Assembly: GCF_900496975.1 (NCBI RefSeq)
Contig: NZ_UFQC01000011.1
Span: 1-64,000, forward strand
Length of the DNA stretch: 64,000 nucleotides
Reading direction: 5' to 3'
Source of the DNA: Achromobacter veterisilvae
GTDB lineage: Bacteria; Pseudomonadota; Gammaproteobacteria; Burkholderiales; Burkholderiaceae_B
Shown: positions 34,106-42,303 of the stretch, piece by piece
Position numbering within the stretch: the stretch's first letter is position 1
Layout: every line of letters begins with the position of its first letter
The notes under the pieces: generated by a model
What the model was told of the DNA's origin: nothing
Seen by the model: only the letters and a program-made list of their open reading frames with translations
The model's database searches: none
Made by a program: the position numbers and the translations under genes

Positions 34106-34963
34106 ATGTTTCCTGAAATTATTCCCGCCCGGCAGGTCCGGGGGGCGATCGACGGTTTCGTCGATCATTTGGTCACCAACTACGCGGACACGCTGGAAAC
34201 CCTGTCCCAGCCCGTCCTGCATGCGCTGGTGTGGCTGGAGCAGTTGCTGCGCAACTCGCCGTGGTGGGCGGTGGTCGCGGCCACGATCGCGATCGCCTGG
34301 GGCGTGAGCCGCCGCATCGGCCTGAGCCTGGCGATGGGCGCGCTGCTGTGCGTGATCGGCGTGCTGGGCCTGTGGGACGCCGGCATGCAGACGCTGGCGC
34401 TGATGATCATGGCCGCCGGCTTGTCCGTGCTGATCGGCATCCCGCTGGGCGTGCTGATGGCGCGGATCAACTGGCTGCGTTCCGGCATGCTGCCCGTGCT
34501 GGACGTGATGCAGACCATGCCCAGCTTCGTGTACCTGATTCCTGTCGTCATGCTGTTCGGCCTGGGCAAGATCCCCGCGATCATCGCCACGGTCATCTAC
34601 GCCGTGCCGCCGCTGATCCGCCTGACGGACCTGGGCATCCGCCTGGTCGACCGCGAAGTGCTGGAAGCGTCGCGCGCCTTCGGCGCCAATCCGCGGCAGC
34701 AGCTCTTCGGGGTGCAGTTGCCCCTGGCGCTGCCCAACATCATGGCCGGCATCAACCAGACCACCATGATGGCGCTGTCGATGGTGGTGATCGCGTCGAT
34801 GATCGGCGCGCGCGGCCTGGGCTATGAAGTGCTGCTCGGGATCAATCGCCTGGAGGTGGGCCGCGGCTTGCTGGCCGGGCTGGGTATCGTGGTGTTGGCC
34901 GTGCTGTTCGACCGGATCACGCAATCGTATGGACAGCGCATGCGCATGGGAGGCCAGCGATGA
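34106..34963 (+). CDS. proW: glycine betaine/proline-type ABC permease
   Basis: 285 residues, BPD-transporter membrane protein with about six to seven helices. The N-terminal part (EIIPARQVRGAIDGFVDHLV) is a ProW feature; the EAA-type loop is EASRAFGANPRQQLFGVQLPLALPNIMAGI, ending with MMALSMVVIASMIGARGLG. GGAG precedes the ATG. It forms the channel for the ProX-delivered solute. Its stop overlaps the proV start (ATGA), so the two are translationally coupled. Confidence 0.93.
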   Translation: MFPEIIPARQVRGAIDGFVDHLVTNYADTLETLSQPVLHALVWLEQLLRNSPWWAVVAATIAIAWGVSRRIGLSLAMGALLCVIGVLGLWDAGMQTLALMIMAAGLSVLIGIPLGVLMARINWLRSGMLPVLDVMQTMPSFVYLIPVVMLFGLGKIPAIIATVIYAVPPLIRLTDLGIRLVDREVLEASRAFGANPRQQLFGVQLPLALPNIMAGINQTTMMALSMVVIASMIGARGLGYEVLLGINRLEVGRGLLAGLGIVVLAVLFDRITQSYGQRMRMGGQR

Positions 34964-36216
34964 GCAAGATCGAGGTCAAGAACATCTACAAGATCTTCGG
35001 GGCGCATCCGAAGAAATGGCTGCAAGCCGCCCAGGGCGGCATGAGCAAGGAACAACTGCTGGCCGAAAGCGGCCACACGCTGGGCCTGCGCGACATCAGC
35101 CTGTCGATAGAAGAAGGCAGCATCTACGTCATCATGGGCCTGTCGGGTTCCGGCAAGTCCACGCTGATCCGCCACTTCAACCGACTGATCGAACCCAGCG
35201 CCGGCCACATCCTGGTCGACGGCGTCGATGTGGTCAGCCTGAACAAGCGCGAACTGGAAATATTCCGCCAGAAGAAGATGAGCATGGTGTTCCAGCGCTT
35301 CGGGCTGTTCCCGCACCGCACCGTGCTGGACAACGCCGCCTACGGCCTGACCGTGCAGGGCGTGGGCCGGGCCGAGCGCGAGCGCCGCGCCCGCGACTGG
35401 CTGGAGCAGGTGGGCCTGTCGGGCTTCGAGAACCAGTATCCGCACCAGTTGTCCGGCGGCATGCAGCAGCGCGTGGGCCTGGCGCGGGCCCTGGCCACCG
35501 ACGCCGAGATCCTGCTGATGGACGAAGCGTTCTCGGCGCTGGACCCGCTGATCCGCCGCGAAATGCAGGACCAGTTGCTGCAACTGCAGGCCAAGCTGAA
35601 CAAGACCATCGTGTTCATCACGCATGACCTGGACGAGGCCCTGCGCCTGGGCAACCGAATTGCCATCCTCAAGGACGGCGAACTGGTGCAGGAAGGCACG
35701 CCGGAAGACATCCTGCTGAACCCGGCCAACGATTACGTGCAGTCGTTCCTGCAGGACGTGAACCGCACCAAGGTGCTCAACGCCACGCATGCCGTGAACC
35801 CGGCGCGCCTGACCTTGACCATGCGCTCGCGTCCCGCGCACGCCATGGACCGCATGCGCGCGCTGGACTACGAATATGCGCCCGTGCTGGACGGCAAGCG
35901 CCTGGCCGGCGTGCTGACCGCCAAGGCGGCCGAACAGGCCATCCAGGATGGAGTGCGCGACGTCTCCCGCTACGTCGAGGACCTGGCGTCCGTGCCGGCC
36001 ACGGCGGGCCTGGGCGAAGTGCTGGCCCAATTGGTGCACAGCGACCAGCCCGTCGCCGTGACCGGCGAGGACGACGAGTTCATCGGCATGCTGTCGCGCA
36101 AGAAGGTGGTGGAGCTGGTCACGCCGGCCCTGGCCGACACGCCGGCGCCGGTGGACGAGACGCCTGCCGCGCAGGAATCCGAGCCGGAACTGGAGCACCA
36201 CGACAAGGCGGCTTGA
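34960..36216 (+). CDS. proV: glycine betaine/proline-type ABC ATPase with CBS domains
   Basis: 418 residues. Walker [10 protein letters not shown] (60-68), a Q-loop [11 protein letters not shown], signature [15 protein letters not shown] and Walker [13 protein letters not shown] place it in the ProV/OpuAA group. The long N terminus before the ATPase ([12 protein letters not shown]) is typical of ProV. After residue ~270 come two CBS repeats (about 285-400), the ionic-strength sensor of osmoregulated betaine importers, and a low-complexity acidic tail. Cytoplasmic face of the membrane. The downstream gap holds an inverted repeat at 36230-36267. Confidence 0.94.
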   Translation: MSKIEVKNIYKIFGAHPKKWLQAAQGGMSKEQLLAESGHTLGLRDISLSIEEGSIYVIMGLSGSGKSTLIRHFNRLIEPSAGHILVDGVDVVSLNKRELEIFRQKKMSMVFQRFGLFPHRTVLDNAAYGLTVQGVGRAERERRARDWLEQVGLSGFENQYPHQLSGGMQQRVGLARALATDAEILLMDEAFSALDPLIRREMQDQLLQLQAKLNKTIVFITHDLDEALRLGNRIAILKDGELVQEGTPEDILLNPANDYVQSFLQDVNRTKVLNATHAVNPARLTLTMRSRPAHAMDRMRALDYEYAPVLDGKRLAGVLTAKAAEQAIQDGVRDVSRYVEDLASVPATAGLGEVLAQLVHSDQPVAVTGEDDEFIGMLSRKKVVELVTPALADTPAPVDETPAAQESEPELEHHDKAA

Positions 36217-36229
36217 CAGGGAAGACCCG

Positions 36230-36267
36230 TATCCGGACTGTGCCTGTGCATGGGCAAAGTCCGGATA
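36230..36267 (+). other. inverted repeat between proV and the tautomerase gene
   Basis: TATCCGGACT (36230-36239) pairs with AGTCCGGATA (36258-36267) around an 18-base loop. No T-run follows, so termination is doubtful; it may act as an operator or a weak attenuator before the tautomerase gene. Confidence 0.5.
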
Positions 36268-36325
36268 TGATGGTCGGCCGGCCGCCATGGCCGGTTCGTC
36301 CTTATTCGGAATATCGGAAGCCGTC

Positions 36326-36700
36326 ATGCCCATTTTGAATGTCCAGATCATGCAAGGCCACTCGGCCGCCCAGAAAACGACCTTGCTGAACGCGGCGTCC
36401 AACGCCGTCGTCGAGAGCATCGCCGCGCCGCTGCCCAGCGTGCGCATCGTGCTGCAGGAAGTGCCCGCCGAGCACGTGATCGTGGGCGGCGAGATCGGCA
36501 AGCGCATGGCGCGCGTGGACGTGGCGCTGATCGAAGGCCGCGACGAAGCCAAGAAGGCGGCGCTGATCGCCGCGCTGAACCAGGCGGTCTGCGCCAGCAT
36601 CGATATTGCGGGCGAAGACGTGCGCGTGCTGATCCGCGACGTGCCCAAGGTCGACATGGGCGTGGCCAACGGCATCAGCGCCAAGGCCGCCGGCCGCTGA
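36326..36700 (+). CDS. tandem-domain 4-oxalocrotonate tautomerase-like protein
   Basis: 124 residues, about twice the ~62-residue 4-OT unit. The first repeat begins MPILNVQIMQGHSAAQKTTL, so Pro is the N-terminal residue after Met removal, the catalytic base of the family. The second repeat begins near residue 60 (RVDVALIEGRDEAKKAALIA) and has no such Pro; it would supply the partner half of the active site. Such fused tautomerases include heterodimeric-like CaaD and trans-acting isomerases, but specificity is unknown. It lies 109 bp after proV on the same strand; the link to osmolyte uptake is obscure. Confidence 0.85.
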   Translation: MPILNVQIMQGHSAAQKTTLLNAASNAVVESIAAPLPSVRIVLQEVPAEHVIVGGEIGKRMARVDVALIEGRDEAKKAALIAALNQAVCASIDIAGEDVRVLIRDVPKVDMGVANGISAKAAGR

Positions 36701-36715
36701 AAAAAGAAGGCTTAT

Positions 36716-37143
36716 GCAGGTGTCAGACACCCGTACGAGACACTCGTACGGGCCAAGGCCAGCGCTGCCGGGTGTCTGACACCCCGGCGCGGCTCAGCTA
36801 ATGCAGGTGTCAGACACCCGTACGAGACGCCCGTACGGGCCGAGGCCAGCGCTGCCGGGTGTCTGACACCCCGGCGCGGCCCAGCTAATGCAGGTGTCAG
36901 ACACCCATACGAGACACTCGTGCGGGCTGAGGCCAGCGCTGCCGGGTGTCTGACACCCAGCACGGCTCAGCTAATGCACAGGTGTCAGACACCCGTACGA
37001 GACGCCCGTGCGGGCCGAGGCCAGCGCTGCCGGGTGTCTGACACCCCGGCGCGGCTCAGCTAATGCAGGTGTCAGACACCCATACGAGATGCCCGTGCGG
37101 GCCGAGGCCAGCGCTGCCGGGTGTCTGACACCCCGGCGCGGCG
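36716..37143. repeat. five tandem 86-89 bp palindromic units (BIME-like)
   Basis: Units start at 36716, 36803, 36890, 36976 and 37065 (periods 87, 87, 86, 89; the last ~79 bp). Each contains the palindrome GGTGTCAGACACC, a hairpin (in copy 1 CCGTACGAG-ACA-CTCGTACGG), the palindrome CAGCGCTG, and a second palindrome GGTGTCTGACACC, so the whole unit folds as nested stems. Copies differ by a few bases, some changing both sides of a stem. Lies between the convergent tautomerase and Bug genes, filling their whole 450-bp gap. It resembles REP/BIME arrays in layout. Confidence 0.92.
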
Positions 37144-37150
37144 AACGACC

Positions 37151-38116
37151 TCAATCCAGCTTCACATCCGCGGCCTTCACCACTTCGCCCCAGCGCTGGA
37201 TCTCGCTCTTGATATAAGCCGCATACTCCTGCGGCGTCGATCCCAGCGCCTGGGCGCCTTGCGCCTTGAGCTGCTTCTGCATTTCCGGCGATTGCAGGGC
37301 GCGGCGGATTTCGGCGTTCAGCTTATCGACCACGGGCGCGGGCGTTCCGGCCGGCGCCACCACGCCCTGCCATGCGCCCATCCCGAACCCGGGAGCCACC
37401 GTTTCCGCCACCGTCGGCACATCGGGAAGCTGATCGCTGCGCTCGGGGCTGGTGACTGCCAGCGCGCGCAGCTTGCCTTCGCGGATGAAGCCCAGCGAGT
37501 CATTCAAGGTGTTGGTCATCAACTGCACCTGTCCGCCAACCAGATCCGTCATGGCGGGCGCGCTGCCGCGATACGGCACGTGCACCGCGTCGATCTGCAG
37601 CGAACGCAGCAGGAGCAGCGCGCCCAGGTGCGTGACGTTGCCGGCGCCCGCCGAGCCATACGACAGCTTGCCCGGATGCTGGCGCGCGTATTCGACGAAC
37701 GCCTGCGCGTTTTGCGCCGGCACCGACGGATGGACCAGCAGCACCAGCGGGATGACCGCCGTGGTCGAGACCGGCGCGAAGTCCTTGACCGGGTCGAACG
37801 CCAGCGACCGGTAGAGGTTCGGGCTCAGCGCGATGGAAGACGTGTTGTACAGCACCGTATAGCCGTCGGGCTTGGCGGCCGCCGCGTACTGCATGCCGAT
37901 GTTGCCGTTGGCGCCGCCCTTGTTTTCCACGACCACGGTCTGGCCCAGTTGATCGGTCAACTGCTTGGCCAGCACGCGCGCCACCAAGTCCGTCGGCCCC
38001 CCAGGCGGGAAGGGCACCACCATCGTGATGGGGCGCTCGGGCCAGGCCGCCTGGGCGCCTGCGGCGCTTCCCAGCGCCAGGACGGCCAGGCTGGCCGTCA
38101 GCAATGCTTTCTTCAT
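37151..38116 (-). CDS. Bug-family (TctC) tripartite tricarboxylate substrate-binding protein
   Basis: 321 residues with a signal peptide (TASLAVLALGSAAGAQA) followed by AWPERPITMVVPFPPGGPTDLVARVLA, the standard mature start of the Bug family. Further hallmarks: ENKGGANGNIGMQYAA, KPDGYTVLYNTSS, GSAGAGNVTHLG, VPYRGSAPAMTDLVGGQVQLM. These periplasmic proteins are strongly expanded in Bordetella and relatives and bind carboxylates. No TctA/B permease is nearby. It follows the MaoC-like gene by 82 bp on the same strand and is probably in the same operon as the CoA-transferase. Confidence 0.93.
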   Translation of the reverse strand: MKKALLTASLAVLALGSAAGAQAAWPERPITMVVPFPPGGPTDLVARVLAKQLTDQLGQTVVVENKGGANGNIGMQYAAAAKPDGYTVLYNTSSIALSPNLYRSLAFDPVKDFAPVSTTAVIPLVLLVHPSVPAQNAQAFVEYARQHPGKLSYGSAGAGNVTHLGALLLLRSLQIDAVHVPYRGSAPAMTDLVGGQVQLMTNTLNDSLGFIREGKLRALAVTSPERSDQLPDVPTVAETVAPGFGMGAWQGVVAPAGTPAPVVDKLNAEIRRALQSPEMQKQLKAQGAQALGSTPQEYAAYIKSEIQRWGEVVKAADVKLD

Positions 38117-38198
38117 GGTTTGTCTCCTTGTGTTTTTCGAGTAACGCGGATCGCGTCCAGGCGGCAGCGCCCTCTGCGAGGGGCGCTTTGCCGCAAGC

Positions 38199-38678
38199 TC
38201 AGGCCCCGGGCCTGCCCGCCAGCATGCGCGTGGCCGTGTAGGACATCACCGGCTTGCCATGCTGGTTGCGGACTTCGATGGCGGACGTGACGACCGCCCG
38301 GTTGTGCTGCGAGGTCGGGCGCACGCCCGTCACTTCGATCTCGGCCCAGATGGTGTCGCCCGCGACCACGGGCGCCAGCATTTTCTTGTGGACTTCCAGC
38401 AGCGCCAGCCCGGTGCCCTGCACCATGCCCTGCATGATCAGGCCTTCGATCAGGCCATAGGTCAGCGCGCCGGGGGCGGGGCGTCCCTGGATGGCGCCGT
38501 GCGCATAGGTGGCGTCGATGAAAATCGTCTCCAGCATGCCGGTGACGCTGATGAAATTCACGATGTCGGTCTCGGTGACCGTGCGTCGGAACGTGTGGAA
38601 GCGCTGGCCCACGGCCAGGTCCTGCCAGTAATAACCCTGGCCGAGCTGTGCGATGGCGGGGTTGCGGTCTGCGGTCAT
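38199..38678 (-). CDS. MaoC-like dehydratase/hotdog-fold protein
   Basis: 159 residues, single hotdog domain of the MaoC-like type: VGQRFHTFRRTVTETDIVNFISVTGMLETIFID, with the conserved hydratase region reduced to RPAPGALTYGLIEGLI, then VVAGDTIWAEIEVTGVRP near the end. It likely hydrates or dehydrates an acyl-CoA, for example a mesaconyl- or crotonyl-type intermediate, but the catalytic Asp/His pair cannot be fixed by eye. Its ATG overlaps the stop of the CoA-transferase gene (ATGA), so the two act together. Confidence 0.87.
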   Translation of the reverse strand: MTADRNPAIAQLGQGYYWQDLAVGQRFHTFRRTVTETDIVNFISVTGMLETIFIDATYAHGAIQGRPAPGALTYGLIEGLIMQGMVQGTGLALLEVHKKMLAPVVAGDTIWAEIEVTGVRPTSQHNRAVVTSAIEVRNQHGKPVMSYTATRMLAGRPGA

Positions 38679-39922
38679 GCGGGGTCCTTGTCGTTGGCTA
38701 TGGGGGCGGAATGCGCGGCGCGGGCGGCGCCCGTTTCCAGCAGCGTGGAGATGCGGGCCTCGTCCAGGCCCGCCTGGCGCAGCACCTCGAGCGTGTGCTC
38801 GCCCAGGCGCGGCGGCATCGTGGCCTGCACCTGCGAATGTTGCAGGCGCACGGGGTTGCGGGGAAAGCGGTAGCGGCTGCCCGACGCGCTTTCCAGCGGC
38901 ACGAAGAAATCCACGCTTTGCAGGTGCGGATCGGTTTCCAGGTCCTGGATCCGGTTGATGGGCGCGGCGGGAATCTCCAGCCGTTCGCACAGGTCCAGCC
39001 AATAGGCGGTGTCGTGCGCGGCGACGATTTCGGCCTGCAGTTCGTAGAGCGCCTCGATGTGCCGCGTACGCGCGGAAATATCGGAGAAGCGCGCGTCCTC
39101 CGCCAGATCCGGGCGATCCGCCGCGATGAAGAAATCGCGCCAATGCGTGTCGGTATAGGGCATCAGGCAGACGTGGCCGTCGGCCGTCCGGCACGGCCGG
39201 CGCCAGGGCGTGAGCACGCGCGGATAACCGGCCTCGCCCGGTTCGTCGGACAGGTGCCTGCCGTAGTAATGCTCGACCAGCGCATACGAGGCCATGCTCT
39301 CGAACATGGGGACTTCCAGCCGCTGCCCGGCGCCGGTCCGCTCGCGCTGGAACAGCGCGGCCAGGATGGCGTGCGCGGCGATCAGGCCGCAGGTCTTGTC
39401 GGCGGCCACCGTGGGCAGGTAGCGCGGCGTGCCGGTCTGGCGGTCCACGAGATCGGCAAAGCCGGACAGCCCCTGGATGATGTCGTCGTACGCGGGCCGG
39501 CCGTCGTAGGCGCCGCCCGCGCCGAAGCCGTACAGACCGGCATACACCAGCCGCGGGTTGCGCGCGCACAGGGTGTCCGGATCCAGCCCGAGCGCGGCCA
39601 TCTTGGCGGGACGCATGCTGTGCATCAGCACGTCGGCCTGGTCCACCATCGTCAACAGCGCCTGCCGCGCCGCGGCCTGCTTCAGGTCCAGCACGATGCT
39701 GCGCTTGTTGCGGTTCAGGCCCAGGAAGATGGCGGCCAGCCCCGGTTCCTGCGCAGGGCCGGTGCGGCGCGTGGAGTCGCCGGACGGCGCTTCGACCTTG
39801 ACGACGTCGGCGCCGTAGTCGGCGAGTATCTGCGACGCATAGGGACCGAACACCACGGATGTCAGGTCCAGGATGCGCACGCCGCCCAGCGCGCCGGCTT
39901 GGGAGAGGGAAGAGGCTGTCAT
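38675..39922 (-). CDS. family III CoA-transferase (CaiB/BaiF type)
   Basis: 415 residues. N-terminal GGVRILDLTSVVFGPYASQILADYGADVVKVE, the RNKRSIVLDLK signature, the catalytic-aspartate region YDGRPAYDDIIQGLSG, and C-terminal NRIQDLETDPHL are diagnostic. Members move CoA from one acid to another (formyl-CoA, carnitine-CoA, succinyl-CoA:mesaconate and others). The start at 39922 is chosen over 39949, neither having a strong ribosome site. Divergent from a LysR gene and followed by MaoC-like and Bug genes: a small unit that imports and activates a dicarboxylic or hydroxy acid. Confidence 0.92.
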   Translation of the reverse strand: MTASSLSQAGALGGVRILDLTSVVFGPYASQILADYGADVVKVEAPSGDSTRRTGPAQEPGLAAIFLGLNRNKRSIVLDLKQAAARQALLTMVDQADVLMHSMRPAKMAALGLDPDTLCARNPRLVYAGLYGFGAGGAYDGRPAYDDIIQGLSGFADLVDRQTGTPRYLPTVAADKTCGLIAAHAILAALFQRERTGAGQRLEVPMFESMASYALVEHYYGRHLSDEPGEAGYPRVLTPWRRPCRTADGHVCLMPYTDTHWRDFFIAADRPDLAEDARFSDISARTRHIEALYELQAEIVAAHDTAYWLDLCERLEIPAAPINRIQDLETDPHLQSVDFFVPLESASGSRYRFPRNPVRLQHSQVQATMPPRLGEHTLEVLRQAGLDEARISTLLETGAARAAHSAPIANDKDPA

Positions 39923-39993
39923 GGCGGAAATGCTATCGGCCTCACGCATACGCGTCTAATATGGCTTAGGTATTGGGTGATATGGAATTTGTT

Positions 39994-40890
39994 ATGGCTA
40001 TCGATTTACGGCAGCTTCGGCAGTTCGTGACCATTGCGGAACAGGGCAGCTACCGGCGCGCGGCCGACCTGCTGCACATCGCGCAGCCCGCGCTATCGGT
40101 CTCGATCCAGAAGCTGGAGCATGCGGTGGGCGTGCCGCTGCTGGTGCGCGGCGCCAAGGGCGTGACCCCGACGCCCGCGGGACAGGCGCTGATGGCCGAT
40201 GCCCGCCGCGCGCTGTTTCATTCCGACCAGGCGCGCCAGGCGGCCCGTCGCGTGGCGCTGGGTGAATGGGGAACGCTGCGGCTGGGTTTTGTCGGGTCGG
40301 CCACGTACATGCTGCTGCCGCGCTGCCTGCCGGCATTCCGGGCCCAGTATCCGGATTTGCAGCTCGATCTGCGCGAGGACAGCACGGTCGGGCTGGTGGC
40401 GATGCTGCGCGCCAACGATATCGACGCCGGCCTGGTGCGGGGCCCTCTGGCGGAAGACGCGGCGCTGGATTCCTGGGTGGTGGAGCGCGACGACCTGATC
40501 CTGGCGGTCCCGGCGGGGCATCCCCTGGCCTCGGGCGGCCCGGTCCGCCTGGAACGGGCGCGCGCCGAGAACTTCGTGCTCTATTCGCCTCTCAAGGTGC
40601 CGGGCCTGTATGGCGTGGCGCTGGCGCTGTGCCGCCGGGCGGGCTTTTCCCCGCGCATCAGCCAGGAGGCGATCCAGGTGCAGACGCTGGTCAGCCTGGT
40701 GGCCAGCGGCATGGGCCTGGCGCTGGTGCCGGGCGTGACGCGCGCCTATTCCACGCCCCATGTGGCGTTCGTGCCCCTGGCCGACGCCGATGCGCGGGGC
40801 GCGCTGTCGCTGTCGCTGGTGACGCACCGCGATACCTCGTGCGCGTCGGTGCTGCGGCTGCGCGACAGCATGCTGTCGCGCGCCGCCTGA
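39994..40890 (+). CDS. LysR-family transcriptional regulator
   Basis: 298 residues from the ATG at 39994 (an alternative lies at 39982). Typical LysR helix-turn-helix: DLRQLRQFVTIAEQGSYRRAADLLHIAQPALSVSIQKLE split over residues 4-42, then GVPLLVRGAKGVTPTPAG. The effector domain follows. Divergent from the CoA-transferase operon, 71 bp between starts, and so its likely regulator. Converges with the 17-gene cluster on the right; a hairpin at 40892-40909 lies between. Confidence 0.9.
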   Translation: MAIDLRQLRQFVTIAEQGSYRRAADLLHIAQPALSVSIQKLEHAVGVPLLVRGAKGVTPTPAGQALMADARRALFHSDQARQAARRVALGEWGTLRLGFVGSATYMLLPRCLPAFRAQYPDLQLDLREDSTVGLVAMLRANDIDAGLVRGPLAEDAALDSWVVERDDLILAVPAGHPLASGGPVRLERARAENFVLYSPLKVPGLYGVALALCRRAGFSPRISQEAIQVQTLVSLVASGMGLALVPGVTRAYSTPHVAFVPLADADARGALSLSLVTHRDTSCASVLRLRDSMLSRAA

Positions 40891-40891
40891 C

Positions 40892-40909
40892 GACGCCTGG
40901 CGCGGCGTC
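40892..40909. terminator. possible terminator between LysR and the lyase operon
   Basis: GACGCC pairs with GGCGTC around a 6-base loop in the 31-bp gap between two convergent stop codons. A T-run is lacking on both sides, so its efficiency is uncertain, but it is the only stem available to end the long minus-strand operon. Confidence 0.45.
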
Positions 40910-40921
40910 AGCCCCGGCCCT

Positions 40922-41857
40922 TCAGGCCAGCGCGGCCTCCAGCCTGCCGATCAGGCGGCCCAATTCGGCATGGTCCGTGGCGTCCAGCACCGGACCGGGA
41001 CGGCGGACATAGGCGGAACGGATCGCGCCGCGCCGGCGCAGCGTTTCCTTGCGCAGGGCCAGTCCGATGCCGTACTGGAACTCATGGCGCAGCAAGGGCA
41101 GATAGATGTTGAACAGATCCTCCGCCTGCTCCGGCTCGCCGGCATGGAACAGCCGGCAGACCTGCACCAGCATTTCCGGATACGCGAATCCGGTCATGGC
41201 GCCATCGGCGCCGCGCAGCATTTCCTGAGGCAGGAACAGGCCGCCGTTGCCCACCAGGATGCTGATACGCCGCCTGCCGGCGGCCGCGCTTTGTTCGCGG
41301 ACCTGGCTCAGCTTGCGCATGCCGGGAAAATCCTCGTGCTTGAGCATGACGATCTGCGGGAAAGCATCGACCAGGCGATGTATCACCGACACGGAAGTGT
41401 GCACGCCCGTGGACTGGGGAAAATCCTGCAGGCAGATCGGAATATCCCTACCTAGCTGCGTGGCGACGTTGGCGTAGTACGCGTAGACCTGGTCGTCCGT
41501 CTTCAGGTTCGGCACCGGCGCGACCATGACGCCGGCAGCGCCCAGCGACATCGCCTCACGCGACAGGCGCTCGACGTTGCGGTCCGACGCGTCGCTGACG
41601 CCCACGACCACCGGCACGCCGCCGCCGACGCGCTTCAGCACGCGTTGCATCACCGTGGTGGTTTCGGCCTCGGTCAGTTTGGGCGCCTCGCCCATCATGC
41701 CCAGTATCGTGAGGCCGGTTACGCCTTTCTCCAGATAGAAGTCGGTCAGGCTGTCGACGCTTTCCAGGTCCAGTTCGCCGTTGTCGGCGAACGGAGTGGC
41801 GGCGATGACGTAGACGCCTTTGGTTGTCTCGTTGATGAGCCCGCTGGGTGCGCTCAT
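40922..41857 (-). CDS. DapA/NAL-family lyase or dehydratase with altered active site
   Basis: 311 residues of the dihydrodipicolinate synthase/N-acetylneuraminate lyase barrel: VIAATPFADNGELDLES, the GMMGEAPKLT segment where DapA has GTTGES, and Schiff-base Lys173 in VMLKHED. The stretch that carries Tyr133 and Arg138 in Escherichia coli DapA (YNVPSRTG) reads QDFPQSTG, so the Tyr is Gln144 and the Arg is Ser149. It is therefore not a lysine-pathway DHDPS; a retro-aldol cleavage or dehydration of another 2-oxo acid is more likely. Last gene of the 17-gene operon, 47 bp after ridA-like. Confidence 0.88.
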   Translation of the reverse strand: MSAPSGLINETTKGVYVIAATPFADNGELDLESVDSLTDFYLEKGVTGLTILGMMGEAPKLTEAETTTVMQRVLKRVGGGVPVVVGVSDASDRNVERLSREAMSLGAAGVMVAPVPNLKTDDQVYAYYANVATQLGRDIPICLQDFPQSTGVHTSVSVIHRLVDAFPQIVMLKHEDFPGMRKLSQVREQSAAAGRRRISILVGNGGLFLPQEMLRGADGAMTGFAYPEMLVQVCRLFHAGEPEQAEDLFNIYLPLLRHEFQYGIGLALRKETLRRRGAIRSAYVRRPGPVLDATDHAELGRLIGRLEAALA

Positions 41858-41904
41858 GATTGGAAATTCCTCCTGGATTGGAATGTTCTGCCCGCGCCGT
41901 CCGG

Positions 41905-42288
41905 CTACGCCTGGCGGGCGAGCAGCACCGCGTCCACTTCGATGTCGAATCCCGCGAAATTGGACTGGGTCAGCGTCCGCGCGGGGGGCGGATCGCCGAC
42001 GTAGCCGGCGTAGATCGCGTCGAATTCCTTGGCATCCGCCGGGTTCTTCAGGAATACGTTCACCTTGACCGCGTCGCGCAGCGACAGGCCCGCCGCTTCC
42101 GCCGCGGCCTGGAGGTTGTCCAGGGCCATCCGCGCCTGTTCTGCGAACGGTTTGTCGCCGTGGCGGACATTGTGGATGTCGCGCGGGGTCTGCCCCGAGA
42201 GGAAAACCAGGCCCTGGGCCTGGATGGCGACGCTATAGGTGCCGGCGGGCGGCGGAGTGCGGTCGCTGGAAAAAGCCTGGCGTGTCAT
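41905..42288 (-). CDS. RidA-family (YjgF/UK114) imine/enamine deaminase
   Basis: 127 residues, normal RidA length. Motifs: YSVAIQAQGLVFLSGQTPRD, ALDNLQAAAEAAGLSLRDAVKVNVFLKN, and the C-terminal PARTLTQSNFAGFDIEVDAVLL. The canonical catalytic Arg position is in the PARTLTQ segment. RidA proteins hydrolyse reactive enamine/imine intermediates released by PLP enzymes and aromatic degradation. It lies 15 bp after an aminotransferase gene, where removal of an aminoacrylate-like intermediate would make sense. Confidence 0.92.
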   Translation of the reverse strand: MTRQAFSSDRTPPPAGTYSVAIQAQGLVFLSGQTPRDIHNVRHGDKPFAEQARMALDNLQAAAEAAGLSLRDAVKVNVFLKNPADAKEFDAIYAGYVGDPPPARTLTQSNFAGFDIEVDAVLLARQA

Positions 42289-42303
42289 GGAAGTCTCCTG
42301 GAT

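Noticed and set aside
36712-36963. A repeat-containing protein encoded in the palindromic array
   Set aside because: The reading frame exists only because the unit length (87) is a multiple of three. There is no ribosome site, and conservation follows the palindromes rather than codons.
36716-37143. A CRISPR array
   Set aside because: The whole unit repeats with no variable spacers, and no cas genes are nearby.
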